Part shown: positions 37,789 to 49,698 of the stretch, piece after piece | Position numbering within the stretch: position 1 is the first letter of the stretch | Layout of the letters: every line of letters begins with the position of its first letter | Assembly (NCBI GenBank): GCA_021205385.1 | Contig: JAJPXQ010000030.1 | Span: 1-64,000 of the forward strand | Direction: 5' to 3' | DNA from: Lachnospiraceae bacterium | GTDB lineage: Bacteria > Bacillota > Clostridia > Lachnospirales > Lachnospiraceae | Length of the DNA stretch: 64,000 nt | The notes under the pieces: model-generated | What the model was told of the DNA's origin: nothing | The model's database searches: none | The model's input: only the letters and a program-made list of their open reading frames with translations | Translations under genes and position numbers: made by a program

Positions 37789-39693
37789 ATGAGTGACAAT
37801 AGAACTCCGAACAGAGGCGGAGATAATAAAAATAATGGCAGAATGCCGAAAAACACCCAGAACATGATGATGTTTCTGGTTTTTCTTATGGTCGGATTCA
37901 TGCTCTGGAACATGGTGCGCACGCAGTACAGCTCTGCGACGACGCAGGAGATTACCTACAATGAGTTCCTGACCATGCTGGAAGAAGACCGTGTCTCGTC
38001 GGTCGAGGATACCGGCTATACCTGGGAGATCACGCTGAAAGAGGATGAGGACAGTGCCTACTCGGTGATCTATTATACGGGAAAGATGGATGACGACGAC
38101 CTGCTTCCGCTTATGATAGAGAAGGATGTGGAGATCATTCCCTATGTGCAGGACACCTGGTCCGGCATCCTGTGGAATATTCTGTCCATTCTGCTGCCGA
38201 TTCTGCTGCTGTGGGCTGTTTTTGGTGTCCTGATGCGCCGCATGGGCGGCGCCGGCGGGATGATGGGCGTCGGAAAGAGTAAGGCCAAGGTCTATATTGA
38301 AAAGGAGACCGGTGTCACGTTCCAGGATGTGGCCGGAGAGGAGGAGGCGAAGGAGAGTCTCGTCGAGGTCGTAGACTTCCTCCACAATCCGACGAAGTAT
38401 ACGGAGATCGGCGCAAAGCTGCCGAAGGGCGCGCTGCTGGTCGGCCCTCCGGGCACCGGCAAGACGCTGCTGGCAAAGGCTGTGGCCGGGGAGGCGCATG
38501 TTCCCTTCTTCTCGCTGGCCGGCTCTGACTTTGTGGAGATGTTTGTGGGTGTCGGCGCGTCCCGTGTCCGTGATCTTTTTGATGAAGCGAAGAAGAATGC
38601 GCCCTGCATCGTCTTTATTGATGAGATTGATGCGATCGGCAAGAGCCGCGATTCCCGGCTCGGTGGAAATGATGAGCGGGAGCAGACGCTGAATCAGCTT
38701 CTCGCGGAGATGGATGGTTTTGAGAGCAATCAGGCCTGTATTATCCTCGCGGCGACGAACCGCCCGGAGGTGCTCGACCAGGCACTGCTGCGCCCGGGCC
38801 GCTTTGACCGGCGGATTATCGTAGAGCGTCCGGATCTGAAGGGACGAGAGGATATTCTGAAGGTCCATGCGAAGAATGTAAAGCTCGATGAGACGGTGGA
38901 TCTGGCGGCGCTTGCGCTCGCCACGAGCGGCGCGGTGGGCGCTGATCTCGCGAATATGATTAATGAGGCAGCGATCCTTGCGGTGAAGAACGGACGCAAG
39001 GCGATCAGCCAGAAGGATCTGTTCAACGCGATGGAACTCGTCATGATGGGCAAGGAGAAGAAGAATAAGATCCTGAGTGAAGAAGAACGGAAAATCGCAT
39101 CCTACCACGAGGTCGGCCATGCTCTGACGACGGCGCTGCAGAAGGATGCGGAGCCGGTACAGAAGATCACGATTGTGCCGCGTACCTCAGGTGTGCTGGG
39201 CTATGTGCTGCAGACGCCGGAGGAGGAGAAGAACATGATGACCCAGAAGGAGATGGAGGCCCGGCTTGTGACCTATATGGGCGGCAGGGCTGCAGAGGAG
39301 ATCGTGTTCGACTCGGTGACGAGCGGTGCGTCCAATGACATTCAGCAGGCGACGCGTCTCGCGCGGGCGATGGTGACGCAGTACGGCATGTCGAAGAAGT
39401 TCGGTCTGATGAATCTGGAATCGCGGGAGAGTATGTATCTCGACAATGGCAGTGTGCTGAACTGCAGCGACGCGACGGCAGCTCAGGTGGATGCGGAGAT
39501 CATGCGCATTCTCGGAGAGGCCTACGAGGAGGCGAAGCGGATGCTGAGCGAGAACCGCGAGTGCCTGGATAAAATCTCTGACTTCCTGATTGAAAAAGAG
39601 ACCATCACCGGCAAGGAGTTTATGGAGATCTTCCACAAGGTCAGGGATTCGCAGTCCGACTATCATCAGGAAGAGCTTATCTTTGCTGAGTAG
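37789..39693 (+). CDS. ftsH: ATP-dependent zinc metalloprotease FtsH
   Basis: A membrane-bound AAA+ protease degrading misfolded and regulatory proteins. The 634-residue protein has an N-terminal TM segment ([18 protein letters not shown]), an external loop, a second TM segment ([18 protein letters not shown]), GPPGTGKT (219-226), the second-region-of-homology motif RPGRFDRR, and the zinc site HEVGH (440-444). The ATG at 37789 follows AAGGAGG. uvrC starts 5 bp after its stop. Confidence 0.97.
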   Translation: MSDNRTPNRGGDNKNNGRMPKNTQNMMMFLVFLMVGFMLWNMVRTQYSSATTQEITYNEFLTMLEEDRVSSVEDTGYTWEITLKEDEDSAYSVIYYTGKMDDDDLLPLMIEKDVEIIPYVQDTWSGILWNILSILLPILLLWAVFGVLMRRMGGAGGMMGVGKSKAKVYIEKETGVTFQDVAGEEEAKESLVEVVDFLHNPTKYTEIGAKLPKGALLVGPPGTGKTLLAKAVAGEAHVPFFSLAGSDFVEMFVGVGASRVRDLFDEAKKNAPCIVFIDEIDAIGKSRDSRLGGNDEREQTLNQLLAEMDGFESNQACIILAATNRPEVLDQALLRPGRFDRRIIVERPDLKGREDILKVHAKNVKLDETVDLAALALATSGAVGADLANMINEAAILAVKNGRKAISQKDLFNAMELVMMGKEKKNKILSEEERKIASYHEVGHALTTALQKDAEPVQKITIVPRTSGVLGYVLQTPEEEKNMMTQKEMEARLVTYMGGRAAEEIVFDSVTSGASNDIQQATRLARAMVTQYGMSKKFGLMNLESRESMYLDNGSVLNCSDATAAQVDAEIMRILGEAYEEAKRMLSENRECLDKISDFLIEKETITGKEFMEIFHKVRDSQSDYHQEELIFAE

Positions 39694-39698
39694 CGCGT

Positions 39699-41516
39699 AT
39701 GGACTTTAATATTGAAGAGGAACTGAAAAAGCTGCCCGGAAAGCCGGGTGTCTATCTGATGCACGATGAGCGCGACGCGATTATTTATATCGGGAAGGCG
39801 ATATCCCTGAAAAACCGCGTGAAGCAGTATTTTCAGCCGAGCCGGAACCGGGGCGCGAAGATCGACCAGATGGTGACGCACATCGCCCGTTTTGAGTACA
39901 TTATCACGGACTCGGAACTGGAGGCGCTCGTGCTCGAGTGCAATCTGATTAAAGAGCATCGTCCGAAGTACAATACGATGCTGATGGATGACAAGACCTA
40001 TCCCTACATCAAGGTGACGGTGCAGGAGGATTTCCCACGCGTGTTGTTCACCCGGAAGCTTCTGCGGGACCACGCGAAATACTATGGTCCCTACACGAGC
40101 GCCGGGGCGGTGAAGGACACAATCGATCTCATTCATAAACTATATGGGATACGCACCTGCAACAAGTCCCTGCCAAAGCAGCAGGGAAAGGAGCGCCCCT
40201 GCCTGAATTATCACATTCACCAGTGCCCTGCGCCGTGTCAGGGCTATATTTCCAGAGAAGAATACGCAGTATCCGTGAAGAAGGCGCTTGGCTTTCTGAA
40301 CGGAGATTATGAGCCGATTTTAAAGGAACTCCGCGGGAAAATGGAGCAGGCCGCGGAGACGATGGAATTTGAGAAGGCCATCGAGTACCGGGAACTGCTT
40401 GAAAGCGTCAGCAAGATCGCGCAGAAACAGAAGATTACGAGCAGCGGGATGGAAGATCGCGATGTGATCGCGATGGCGGTCGACAAGGAGGACGCGGTCG
40501 TGCAGATCTTTTTCATCCGCGAAGGGCGGCTGATCGGAAGAGATCATTTCTGCCTGCATATTGCCGCGGACGACCGCGAGGAGGATATTCTGACCGCCTT
40601 TCTAAAGCAGTTTTACGCCGGGACGCCTTACATCCCGCGCGAGCTGATGCTGCAGCACGAGGTTGAGGACGCGGAGCTGATCGAAGAGTGGCTGAGTTCC
40701 CGCAAGGGGCAGCGTGTCTATCTGCGTGTGCCGAAGAAGGGCGAGAAGGAAAAGCTCGTGGAGCTGGCGCAGAAGAACGCGCAGATGGTGCTGACGCAGG
40801 ATCGCGAGCGCATCCGCCGCGAGGAGGGACGCACGATCGGCGCGATGAAGGAGCTCGCGAAGCTGCTGGGACTCCCGGAGCTGCGGCGTGTGGAGGCCTA
40901 CGATATTTCCAATATCAGCGGTTATCAGACGGTCGGCTCGATGGTCGTGTTTGAGCGGGGGCGTCCGAAACGCTCGGATTACCGGAAATTCCGCATCCGC
41001 GGCGTGCAGGGCTGTGACGACTATGCGAGTATGGAGGAAGTCCTGACGAGGCGCCTGTCCCACTATGAAAACTATCCTGATCTGATCCTGATGGATGGCG
41101 GAAAGGGCCAGGTGAATGTAGCGCTGAAGGTCATGGAGTGTCTGAACGTCCGGGTGCCGGTCTGCGGCATGGTGAAGGACGACCGCCACAGAACGAGGGG
41201 CATCTATTACAACAACGTGGAACTGCCGATCAGCCGGGACAGCGAGGCATTCCGGCTTGTGACAAGGATCCAGGATGAGGCGCACCGCTTCGCAATCGAG
41301 TACCATCGCTCGCTGCGCAGTAAGGAGCAGGTGCACTCGGTGCTGGACGATATTCCCGGCATCGGCCCGGCCCGGCGCAGAGCGTTGATGCGTGCTTTCC
41401 CGACGCTGGAGGCGATTCGCTCCGCTTCGCAGGAGGAGCTTGCGGCAGCCGAGGGGATGAACAGGCTCGCCGCGCAGCAGGTGTACAATTTTTTTCACGA
41501 GGAAGGAACTAAGTAG
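39699..41516 (+). CDS. uvrC: Excinuclease ABC subunit C
   Basis: The dual-incision nuclease of nucleotide excision repair. The 605-residue protein has the N-terminal GIY-YIG domain ([18 protein letters not shown]), a UvrB-binding region near 200, the RNase H-like domain ([30 protein letters not shown]) and a C-terminal helix-hairpin-helix pair ([16 protein letters not shown]). No strong ribosome-binding site is seen at the start, so it probably relies on coupling to ftsH, 5 bp upstream. Confidence 0.96.
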   Translation: MDFNIEEELKKLPGKPGVYLMHDERDAIIYIGKAISLKNRVKQYFQPSRNRGAKIDQMVTHIARFEYIITDSELEALVLECNLIKEHRPKYNTMLMDDKTYPYIKVTVQEDFPRVLFTRKLLRDHAKYYGPYTSAGAVKDTIDLIHKLYGIRTCNKSLPKQQGKERPCLNYHIHQCPAPCQGYISREEYAVSVKKALGFLNGDYEPILKELRGKMEQAAETMEFEKAIEYRELLESVSKIAQKQKITSSGMEDRDVIAMAVDKEDAVVQIFFIREGRLIGRDHFCLHIAADDREEDILTAFLKQFYAGTPYIPRELMLQHEVEDAELIEEWLSSRKGQRVYLRVPKKGEKEKLVELAQKNAQMVLTQDRERIRREEGRTIGAMKELAKLLGLPELRRVEAYDISNISGYQTVGSMVVFERGRPKRSDYRKFRIRGVQGCDDYASMEEVLTRRLSHYENYPDLILMDGGKGQVNVALKVMECLNVRVPVCGMVKDDRHRTRGIYYNNVELPISRDSEAFRLVTRIQDEAHRFAIEYHRSLRSKEQVHSVLDDIPGIGPARRRALMRAFPTLEAIRSASQEELAAAEGMNRLAAQQVYNFFHEEGTK

Positions 41517-41530
41517 AAAGCAGGAGGAGA

Positions 41531-42466
41531 ATGGCCATGTCTACCGTAGCACTGAACAAAATGATTGAGAAACTGGAGCTGAAAAATCTGGTCCCGGAGG
41601 TCGATACGGACGGGATCATGATCAGCAGTCCGGACATCAACCGCCCGTCCCTGCAGCTCGCGGGTTATTTTGAGCATTTCGCGAGCGAGCGCGTGCAGAT
41701 CATCGGTTATGTGGAGTATACCTATCTGAAGAGTCTCGACCGGGATGTGAAGGTACGAAACTACGAGCGCTTCATGTCCAGCGAGATTCCCTGTGTCATC
41801 TACGCGTCGCGGACGGAGCCGGACGAGGATATGCTTGAGATGGCCCGTAAATATAAGAAACCAATCCTGGCCAGCGCCAGGATGACGACCTCGCTGATGG
41901 CGGAAGTTATCCGCTGGCTTGGCGTGGAACTCGCGCCGACAATCTCCATCCATGGCGTGCTTGTCGACGTCTATGGCGAGGGCATTCTGATCATGGGAGA
42001 GAGCGGCATTGGCAAAAGTGAGGCGGCTCTGGAGCTGATCAAGCGCGGGCACCGCCTGATCACCGACGACGTGGTTGAGATCCACAAGGTCAGCGACGAC
42101 ACGCTGGTTGGCACTTCGCCGGAGATCACGCGCCATTTCATTGAGCTGCGCGGTATCGGGATTATCGACGTGAAGACCCTGTACGGCGTGGAGAGTGTGA
42201 AAGAGACACAGGGTATCGACCTGGTCATCAAGCTCGAGGAGTGGGATAAGGACAAGGAGTATGACCGCCTCGGCCTCAATGAGGAGTATGTGGAATTCCT
42301 TGGAAATAAGGTCATGTGCCACTCGATTCCGATCCGGCCGGGCAGGAACCTCGCGGTCATCGTCGAGTCCGCCGCTGTGAACCATCGTCAGAAGAAGATG
42401 GGTTACAATGCGGCGCAGGAGCTGTATCGCAGGGTGCAGGAGAGTATTGAGAGAAACAAGCGCTAA
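41531..42466 (+). CDS. hprK: HPr kinase/phosphorylase
   Basis: Phosphorylates HPr on serine 46 and so controls carbon catabolite repression in Firmicutes. The 311-residue protein has an N-terminal domain (SLQLAGYFEHF, VQIIGYVEYTYL), the P-loop GESGIGKSE (from 156), and the HPrK signature ELRGIGIIDV. AGGAGGAG precedes the ATG; a second ATG two codons later is possible. It lies between uvrC and the ROK glucokinase in one operon. Confidence 0.96.
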   Translation: MAMSTVALNKMIEKLELKNLVPEVDTDGIMISSPDINRPSLQLAGYFEHFASERVQIIGYVEYTYLKSLDRDVKVRNYERFMSSEIPCVIYASRTEPDEDMLEMARKYKKPILASARMTTSLMAEVIRWLGVELAPTISIHGVLVDVYGEGILIMGESGIGKSEAALELIKRGHRLITDDVVEIHKVSDDTLVGTSPEITRHFIELRGIGIIDVKTLYGVESVKETQGIDLVIKLEEWDKDKEYDRLGLNEEYVEFLGNKVMCHSIPIRPGRNLAVIVESAAVNHRQKKMGYNAAQELYRRVQESIERNKR

Positions 42467-42479
42467 CGCAGGGGGAAGA

Positions 42480-43421
42480 ATGAAGAAATATTGCTTTGGA
42501 ATTGACGTCGGCGGCACGAGTGTGAAGATGGGATTTTTCCGGACAGACGGCGAGCTGCTGGAGAAGTGGGAGATTCCGACGAGGACAGAGAACGGGGGAG
42601 ACGCGATTCTGCCGGATATCGCGGTGTCTGCGCTTGCGAAGCTTGATGCGCGCGGTATAGAGAAGTCCGAGGTCGTCGGCATGGGAATCGGTATCCCGGG
42701 ACCCATTAATGCGGCGGGCGTCGTACCGCACACGGCGAATCTGGGCTGGGGTTATAAGGAAGTGACGCGGGAGCTCAGCGAGCTTACCGGTATCTCCAGT
42801 AAAGGAGCAAACGATGCCAATGTGGCGGCGCTCGGCGAGATGTGGAAAGGTGCTGCTGCCGGACATAAAAGCGGCGTGATGGTGACGCTCGGCACCGGCG
42901 TGGGCGGCGGCATCATTGTCGACGGGAAGATACTGGCAGGAGCGAACGGCGCAGGCGGTGAGATCGGCCACATTCACGTGGACGATCAGATTCCGGGCGT
43001 CTGCGGCTGCGGGAATCACGGCTGTCTCGAACAGGTGGCGTCAGCCAACGGGATCGTCCGACTCGCCCGCTGGATGGCGCAGGAGCGCGGGGAGATCAGC
43101 ACTTCTCTTGATATGGACCATCTGAACAGCAAGTTTCTCTGGGACGCCGTGAAGGCCGGGGATGCCTTTGCCTGCGAGGTCGCGGAACGCTTCGGGTACT
43201 ATCTGGGGCTTGCGCTGGCCAATATCGCAACCACCGTTGACCCGGAGGTTTTCATCATCGGCGGCGGTATGTCCAGAGCGGGGGAGATCATTCTCGATTA
43301 CATACAGAAATATTATATGCAGTATACCTTCAAGGCCTGCCGGGACGCGAGGTTTGTCCTCGCGAAGCTCGGAAACGATGCGGGTATCTATGGCTCGGCG
43401 AAGCTGGTGATTGAAGGCTAG
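42480..43421 (+). CDS. glk: ROK-family glucokinase
   Basis: Phosphorylates glucose with ATP. The 313-residue protein has the ATP-binding GIDVGGTSVKMGF, GIGIPGPIN, the catalytic aspartate in NDANVAALGE, TLGTGVGGGII and the zinc-binding CGCGNHGCLEQ of ROK kinases. GGGGGAAGA precedes the ATG at 42480, 14 bp after hprK. Its place next to hprK fits a sugar-control operon. Another hexose or ManNAc substrate cannot be excluded. Confidence 0.9.
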   Translation: MKKYCFGIDVGGTSVKMGFFRTDGELLEKWEIPTRTENGGDAILPDIAVSALAKLDARGIEKSEVVGMGIGIPGPINAAGVVPHTANLGWGYKEVTRELSELTGISSKGANDANVAALGEMWKGAAAGHKSGVMVTLGTGVGGGIIVDGKILAGANGAGGEIGHIHVDDQIPGVCGCGNHGCLEQVASANGIVRLARWMAQERGEISTSLDMDHLNSKFLWDAVKAGDAFACEVAERFGYYLGLALANIATTVDPEVFIIGGGMSRAGEIILDYIQKYYMQYTFKACRDARFVLAKLGNDAGIYGSAKLVIEG

Positions 43422-43602
43422 AGAGCGACTGCACCGCGCGCTGATTCCCCGGGAAGAGGTACAGGCCGCTGAGACGGACGAGCTGATCGACAGGATTTAC
43501 GACGGCTCCGTGGATAAGCTGTTCGCGGCGCTGCTCGGCAGGAAGAAGCTCTCCTCGGAGCAGATCGAGCGCCTGAAGCAGCTGGTCGACGAGCTGGAAT
43601 AA
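43411..43602 (+). CDS. BlaI/MecI-like C-terminal fragment
   Basis: A 63-residue product ending DELIDRIYDGSVDKLFAALL then GRKKLSSEQIERLKQLVDEL, which matches the C-terminal dimerisation part of BlaI/MecI/CopY repressors. The N-terminal winged helix is absent. The only start is TTG at 43411, which overlaps the glucokinase stop by 11 bp. It may be a gene remnant or a small domain protein; the conserved spacing to both neighbours leaves expression possible. Confidence 0.5.
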   Translation: MKARERLHRALIPREEVQAAETDELIDRIYDGSVDKLFAALLGRKKLSSEQIERLKQLVDELE

Positions 43603-43612
43603 GGAGGCGTCT

Positions 43613-44002
43613 ATGAGTTTACTGCGAATGAGCCTCAAGGGGGCAGAGGAGTTGCTGCTCGACTGGGAAGACAGCACGATGGCCGGGATGGAGGAACTCA
43701 TCTTTGGTTATGATGGGGATGAGTTCTATGTGGAATTTGCGGCGTCCCCGTCGTTGCAGATCTACGACAACGGCGTCATCGAGGCGGACTGGTCGCACAA
43801 TCAGGGATTTTCGGGGCGGTTCTGGCCTTACTATGTCTACCTGTATGATGCGGAGACTGACGCGTATCAGTTCTCGTGCGGCGTGGAGGCCTGGGACCGG
43901 GGAGTAAGTTCAGAAAATGGGCTGGGGATATTCCCGGAGGAGAATATCGCCGCGCTGGGCTATCCGAAGCCGGATGTGGAGGTTCAGAAACCGGCGGGAT
44001 GA
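43613..44002 (+). CDS. Hypothetical acidic protein, 129 residues
   Basis: A strongly acidic, aromatic-rich soluble protein (MSLLRMSLKGAEELLLDWED; later GFSGRFWPYYVYLYDAETDA). AAGGAGG precedes the ATG. No family, signal peptide or membrane segment is recognised. It follows the BlaI-like fragment by 10 bp. Confidence 0.6.
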   Translation: MSLLRMSLKGAEELLLDWEDSTMAGMEELIFGYDGDEFYVEFAASPSLQIYDNGVIEADWSHNQGFSGRFWPYYVYLYDAETDAYQFSCGVEAWDRGVSSENGLGIFPEENIAALGYPKPDVEVQKPAG

Positions 44003-44053
44003 CAGTCTGTTGCTGACTGGTTAGCGGAGCGTATTATTTTTGAACAGACAAAG

Positions 44054-44079
44054 GGGGCAAATCAGACATGATCTGCCCC
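44054..44079 (-). terminator. Probable terminator of the Rpn-type nuclease gene
   Basis: On the minus strand GGGGCAGATCA pairs with TGATTTGCCCC, followed by CCTTTGT. The T-run is short. Confidence 0.45.
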
Positions 44080-44118
44080 TGGAACGATGATTACTGTTGC
44101 TTTCCCCTGATATTCAGG

Positions 44119-44970
44119 TCATGCAGGAGATTGTGTCAGGCTTGAAATCAGCTCACGGACTGTATCCACGTCTTCTTCCAGCGCGTCAGCAATTTCTTCC
44201 GCGGTCTTGCCCTTTGCGAGTTTCTTTTTAACCTGCTCTGTGAGTTTCTCGGCGCGGCCCTCAGCCAGGCCGTTCTCCCGCGCCTCTTCCTGTGCGTAAT
44301 ATTTTTCTTCCCATGCCAGCATATATCTCACCCCGACTTTCTCATTTTGGCGAACTTCCCTCACGCGGTCATGGATTTTATGTATCCGCTCACTGTTTGC
44401 AATCTGTGCGGTCTCGTCTGTGGTATTTTCTACATAATGAAGAAACTCTGCCAGCTCCGGCGACACTTCCTCATCATTCCTGCCTCGGGTATTCAGAAAG
44501 ATGCGGGTCGCGCCGTCTTCCAGAATGCATCCAGGCACTTCCTGACAAACCGGCTTGAAGGTATAGCAGTATTTCCCGTATCCGAACAGATCAAAGGTCA
44601 TGATGAGGATGATGTAAATGTTGTTCAGAAGATTGTAATCCGGCACTCCGGGCGTCAACAGACCGGTATCAATAATACCCTGATAATAGCGGCTTCTCTT
44701 TGCCAGATCTTTCTTCCACTCCTTTTGCATCTCGGTATCGTACACATCTGTGTTCTCATCCATTGTGAACACATCCAGTCGGATGGAACGGGCCAGCGAA
44801 GAGACACGAACTTCTTTTTCCGTTTCCACTCTTTTCAGGGGTGGAATCTCTCTTCCGAGAATGATACTCAGGATTTCCCTGTGAGCCTGCGGATCTTCCA
44901 TGACCTCATCGAACAGAAAGCGATCGGCGAGGTTCAGCTCCTGTAATGGTACCATATTCTGTTTTTTCAT
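44119..44970 (-). CDS. Rpn/PD-(D/E)XK nuclease family protein
   Basis: A 283-residue protein of the recombination-promoting nuclease / PDDEXK_2 transposase-like family. The N-terminal LADRFLFDEVMEDPQ, SIRLDVFTMDENTDVYDTEM with a conserved D...ExQ, and RSRYYQGIID form the nuclease core. The C-terminal 80 residues are a charged helix (EEARENGLAEGRAEKLTEQV) followed by a small helical domain. AAAGGGG precedes the ATG. Such genes occur in many copies in Lachnospiraceae; whether they act as mobile nucleases or in defence is unsettled. Confidence 0.82.
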   Translation of the reverse strand: MKKQNMVPLQELNLADRFLFDEVMEDPQAHREILSIILGREIPPLKRVETEKEVRVSSLARSIRLDVFTMDENTDVYDTEMQKEWKKDLAKRSRYYQGIIDTGLLTPGVPDYNLLNNIYIILIMTFDLFGYGKYCYTFKPVCQEVPGCILEDGATRIFLNTRGRNDEEVSPELAEFLHYVENTTDETAQIANSERIHKIHDRVREVRQNEKVGVRYMLAWEEKYYAQEEARENGLAEGRAEKLTEQVKKKLAKGKTAEEIADALEEDVDTVRELISSLTQSPA

Positions 44971-45210
44971 ACTTTTTCCCCTTTATCTTAGCATAGTATA
45001 TCAAAATTGAACAGAAAAAAATCCGGCCGCATATCATTTTCTACTCAAGAATGAACGTTGGAATATCCCGGCGAAGAGCCGGAAGAGAACAACAGTTGAA
45101 TATAGGGGTAGTATACACGAAAAAAGTTCTGATGTCACTCGTCTTTACAATTTGTTCATAATTTTTGTGCAATATGCCTATGCTATCCATGAAATCTTCA
45201 TCAAAACCAA

Positions 45211-45247
45211 AAACAGGGCATTCCGGCTTTTTTGGAATGCCCTGTTT
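45211..45247 (-). terminator. Terminator of typA
   Basis: AAACAGGGCATTCC pairs perfectly with GGAATGCCCTGTTT around a 9-base loop. It lies 10 bp past the typA stop. Confidence 0.85.
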
Positions 45248-45256
45248 CCCTTCCCG

Positions 45257-47086
<1,830 letters not shown>

Positions 47087-47256
47087 ATTTATCAAACCTC
47101 ACTTCCACAAACGACTCTACTTTACCATATTTTCAAGGAAAAACAAGCCCCCATGCATATTTTTTCAAAAATTTGGAATATTTGGAAACAGCTTTACATA
47201 TACTTTACAGACAAAGTACGAAAAGAGACACTTCGTCAAACAGAAGGGAGAACAAA

Positions 47257-47889
47257 ATGATGTCAGATAAGATGATCGAAAACAACCAGGTATCCATTGT
47301 AGGAGAGGTCGTGTCGGACTTTTCCTTCAGCCATGAGGTCTTTGGGGAGGGCTTCTACATGCTGAGCGTGTCGGTGAAACGCTTAAGCGACTCCTGCGAT
47401 GTGATACCACTGATGATCTCCGAGAGGCTGATCAATGTAAACGAGGACTACCGCGGTTCCTATATCCGCGCTGCGGGACAGTTTCGTTCCTACAACCGCC
47501 ATGAGGAGAAGAAGAACCGGCTGGTGCTGTCGGTGTTTGTCCGAGAGCTGGAGTTCACGGACGAGGAGGTGGAAAATGCAAAAACCAACCAGATTTTCCT
47601 GGACGGCTACATCTGCAAGCCGCCGGTTTATCGCAGGACGCCGCTTGGACGCGAGATCGCGGATATTCTGCTGGCGGTGAACCGGCCCTATGGAAAATCA
47701 GATTATATTCCCTGTATCTGCTGGGGCAGAAACGCTCGTTTTGCCTCGGGTTTCGAGGTGGGAGGACACACGCAGATATGGGGACGTATTCAGAGCAGGG
47801 AGTATATGAAAAAGATTGACGAGGAGGAGTCTGAGCGCAGGATCGCCTATGAAATTTCTGTGAGCAAGCTGGAGTATCTGGACGCCTGA
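47257..47889 (+). CDS. Single-stranded DNA-binding protein-like (OB-fold)
   Basis: A 210-residue protein with an N-terminal OB-like region (NQVSIVGEVVSDFSFSHEVF) and a second part strongly like SSB proteins (TNQIFLDGYICKPPVYRRTP; DILLAVNRPYGKSDYIPCIC; HTQIWGRIQSREY). It lacks the acidic DDDIPF tail of housekeeping SSB. It is a known Clostridia variant, possibly with two OB folds. AGAAGGGAG precedes the ATG at 47257. Confidence 0.8.
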   Translation: MMSDKMIENNQVSIVGEVVSDFSFSHEVFGEGFYMLSVSVKRLSDSCDVIPLMISERLINVNEDYRGSYIRAAGQFRSYNRHEEKKNRLVLSVFVRELEFTDEEVENAKTNQIFLDGYICKPPVYRRTPLGREIADILLAVNRPYGKSDYIPCICWGRNARFASGFEVGGHTQIWGRIQSREYMKKIDEEESERRIAYEISVSKLEYLDA

Positions 47890-47976
47890 GCGTGAAATGC
47901 TTGCTTTTTTTCACCGGCCGGTGTATGATGAAAGACAAATTCGTGTTAGTTTCGTATTCAGAGATGTGAGGTACCC

Positions 47977-48465
47977 ATGATGCAAGGAAAACTGCAGATC
48001 TACTGCGGAACCGGAAAAGGAAAGACCACGGCTGCGCTCGGCCAGGCGATCAAGGAGGCGAGCCGCGGGAAGTCTGTCTTTGTCGTTCAGTTTCTGAAGG
48101 GAAGGCAGCCGGAGGAGATCGGTTTTATTCAGCGGCTGGAGCCGGAGATCAAGCTGTTCCGTTTCCAGCGCAGAGAGGCGGCATTTGAGGATTTGAGCCC
48201 ACAGGAGCGCCAGGAGGAGATCCCGAATATGAAAAACGGGCTCGCCTTCGCCCGGAAAGTGCTGGCGACCGGAGAGTGCGACGTGCTGATTCTGGATGAG
48301 ATTCTCGGTCTGATCGAGTATGAGATCGCTTCCCATGAGGATATCCGTGAGCTTCTGGATGTCTCGGACGGGACTGAACTGATTTTTACCGGAATCCATC
48401 TGTGCCCGGAGGTGATGGACTGGGCGGACAGTGTGTATCAGATTACCACTCTGAAGGAGAGCTGA
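47977..48465 (+). CDS. cobO: Cob(I)yrinic acid a,c-diamide adenosyltransferase (CobO/BtuR type)
   Basis: Adds the adenosyl group to cobalamin or its precursor. The 162-residue protein has the P-loop IYCGTGKGKTTAALGQAIKE and VLILDEILGLIEYEI (Walker B), typical of the CobA/CobO family; it is slightly short. GTGAGG precedes the ATG pair at 47977. It stands alone; no other cobalamin genes are in the window, so it may serve salvage. Confidence 0.88.
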   Translation: MMQGKLQIYCGTGKGKTTAALGQAIKEASRGKSVFVVQFLKGRQPEEIGFIQRLEPEIKLFRFQRREAAFEDLSPQERQEEIPNMKNGLAFARKVLATGECDVLILDEILGLIEYEIASHEDIRELLDVSDGTELIFTGIHLCPEVMDWADSVYQITTLKES

Positions 48466-48480
48466 GCCTCCATCTTCTGG

Positions 48481-48510
48481 TTGACAGAAGGAGTGCGGAA
48501 GTGCTATATT
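48481..48510 (+). promoter_or_regulatory. Promoter of the lysine riboswitch-dapAB unit
   Basis: TTGACA at 48481-48486 and TATATT at 48505-48510 with an 18-bp spacer, just ahead of the riboswitch. Confidence 0.75.
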
Positions 48511-48523
48511 GTAAGCGTTACAG

Positions 48524-48690
48524 AGATAGAGGTTGCGCGAGTCAGGAGTAGGCCGGGGGATGTGTACAGGCACAGAAGAAGCCGGCCGGAAGGGGTGAGC
48601 GCCGAAAGGCCGGACAGCCTGTGGGTTCGGTGCTTGGGCATAGGGTGAAGAATTCTATGACTGTCATCGTTTACAGATGGAGCGCTATCC
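48524..48690 (+). ncRNA. Lysine riboswitch (L box)
   Basis: The leader contains the L-box elements AGATAGAGGTTGCGCGAGTC, GGAAGGGGTGAGCGCCGAAA and TGCTTGGGC, and its ends pair (GATAG 48525-48529 with CTATC 48685-48689). It lies directly upstream of dapA. Lysine binding would favour the terminator at 48715-48745 and switch off lysine synthesis. Exact ends are approximate. Confidence 0.9.
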
Positions 48691-48714
48691 GGATGAAAGA
48701 ATGCAGGATTTCAG

Positions 48715-48745
48715 AGAGGCGCTGTCTATGACGCGCCTCTTTTCT
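48715..48745 (+). terminator. Riboswitch-controlled terminator before dapA
   Basis: AGAGGCGC pairs with GCGCCTCT around a 10-base loop, followed by TTTTC, between the riboswitch and the dapA ribosome-binding site. Confidence 0.85.
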
Positions 48746-48792
48746 TATTTTACTAAAGTTTTACTAAGAGACCATAAAGGAGGAGAATGCAT

Positions 48793-49698
48793 ATGTCAGT
48801 ATTTACAGGTGCCGGTGTTGCGATCATCACCCCGATGACCGTGACAGGAGAGGTGAATTATCCGAAGCTTGGAGAGATCCTGGAGTATCAGATTGCAAAT
48901 GGTACGGATGCCATTATCATCTGCGGGACGACCGGTGAGGCGTCCACGCTGAGTCACGAGGAGCACCTCGAGGCGATTCGTTATACGGTGGAGAAGGTGG
49001 CAGGACGGATTCCGGTCATCGCGGGTACCGGTTCCAACTGCACGGAGACGGCGGTTTATCTGTCTCAGGAGGCGGAGAAGTTTGGTGCGGACGCGCTTCT
49101 GCTGGTGAGCCCGTATTACAACAAGGCGACGCAGAAAGGTCTGATCGCACACTTTACGACGGTTGCGGAGTCTGTGGACATTCCGGTTATCCTCTATAAT
49201 ATCCAGGGCCGCACCGGTGTGAACATCGCGCCGGAGACGATTGCTTATCTGGCGGAAAATGTGAAAAATATTGTGGGCGTAAAAGAGGCCAGCGGCAATA
49301 TTTCTCAGGTAGCAAAAATTGCGAAGCTTACGGAAGGACTGGATTTCGATATTTATTCCGGAAATGACGATCAGATCGTACCGCTTCTGTCGCTCGGCGG
49401 CAAGGGCGTGATCTCGGTACTCTCGAACATCGCGCCGCGCGAGACGCATGACATTGTCGCGAAATATCTGGAAGGTGATGTGAAGGGAAGTCTGGAGCTG
49501 CAGCTGAAAGCGCTTCCGCTGATCGACAGCCTGTTCTGCGAGGTAAATCCGATTCCGGTGAAGGCCGCCATGAACCTGCTCGGCTGGGAGGTCGGTCCTT
49601 TACGTCTGCCGCTCACGGAGATGGAAGAGGCGCATCAGGAGCGGCTGAAGGCAGATATGGAAGCCTTCGGTATCAAGGCCAAAGGAGAACAGGGATGA
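48793..49698 (+). CDS. dapA: 4-hydroxy-tetrahydrodipicolinate synthase
   Basis: Condenses pyruvate with aspartate semialdehyde in the lysine/DAP pathway. The 301-residue TIM-barrel protein has the IICGTTGEASTL motif, the tyrosine in LLVSPYYNKATQ and the Schiff-base lysine 164 in VGVKEASGN. The ATG at 48793 is chosen over one at 48787 that touches the AGGAGGAG site. It is controlled by the lysine riboswitch and overlaps dapB by 4 bp. Confidence 0.97.
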   Translation: MSVFTGAGVAIITPMTVTGEVNYPKLGEILEYQIANGTDAIIICGTTGEASTLSHEEHLEAIRYTVEKVAGRIPVIAGTGSNCTETAVYLSQEAEKFGADALLLVSPYYNKATQKGLIAHFTTVAESVDIPVILYNIQGRTGVNIAPETIAYLAENVKNIVGVKEASGNISQVAKIAKLTEGLDFDIYSGNDDQIVPLLSLGGKGVISVLSNIAPRETHDIVAKYLEGDVKGSLELQLKALPLIDSLFCEVNPIPVKAAMNLLGWEVGPLRLPLTEMEEAHQERLKADMEAFGIKAKGEQG

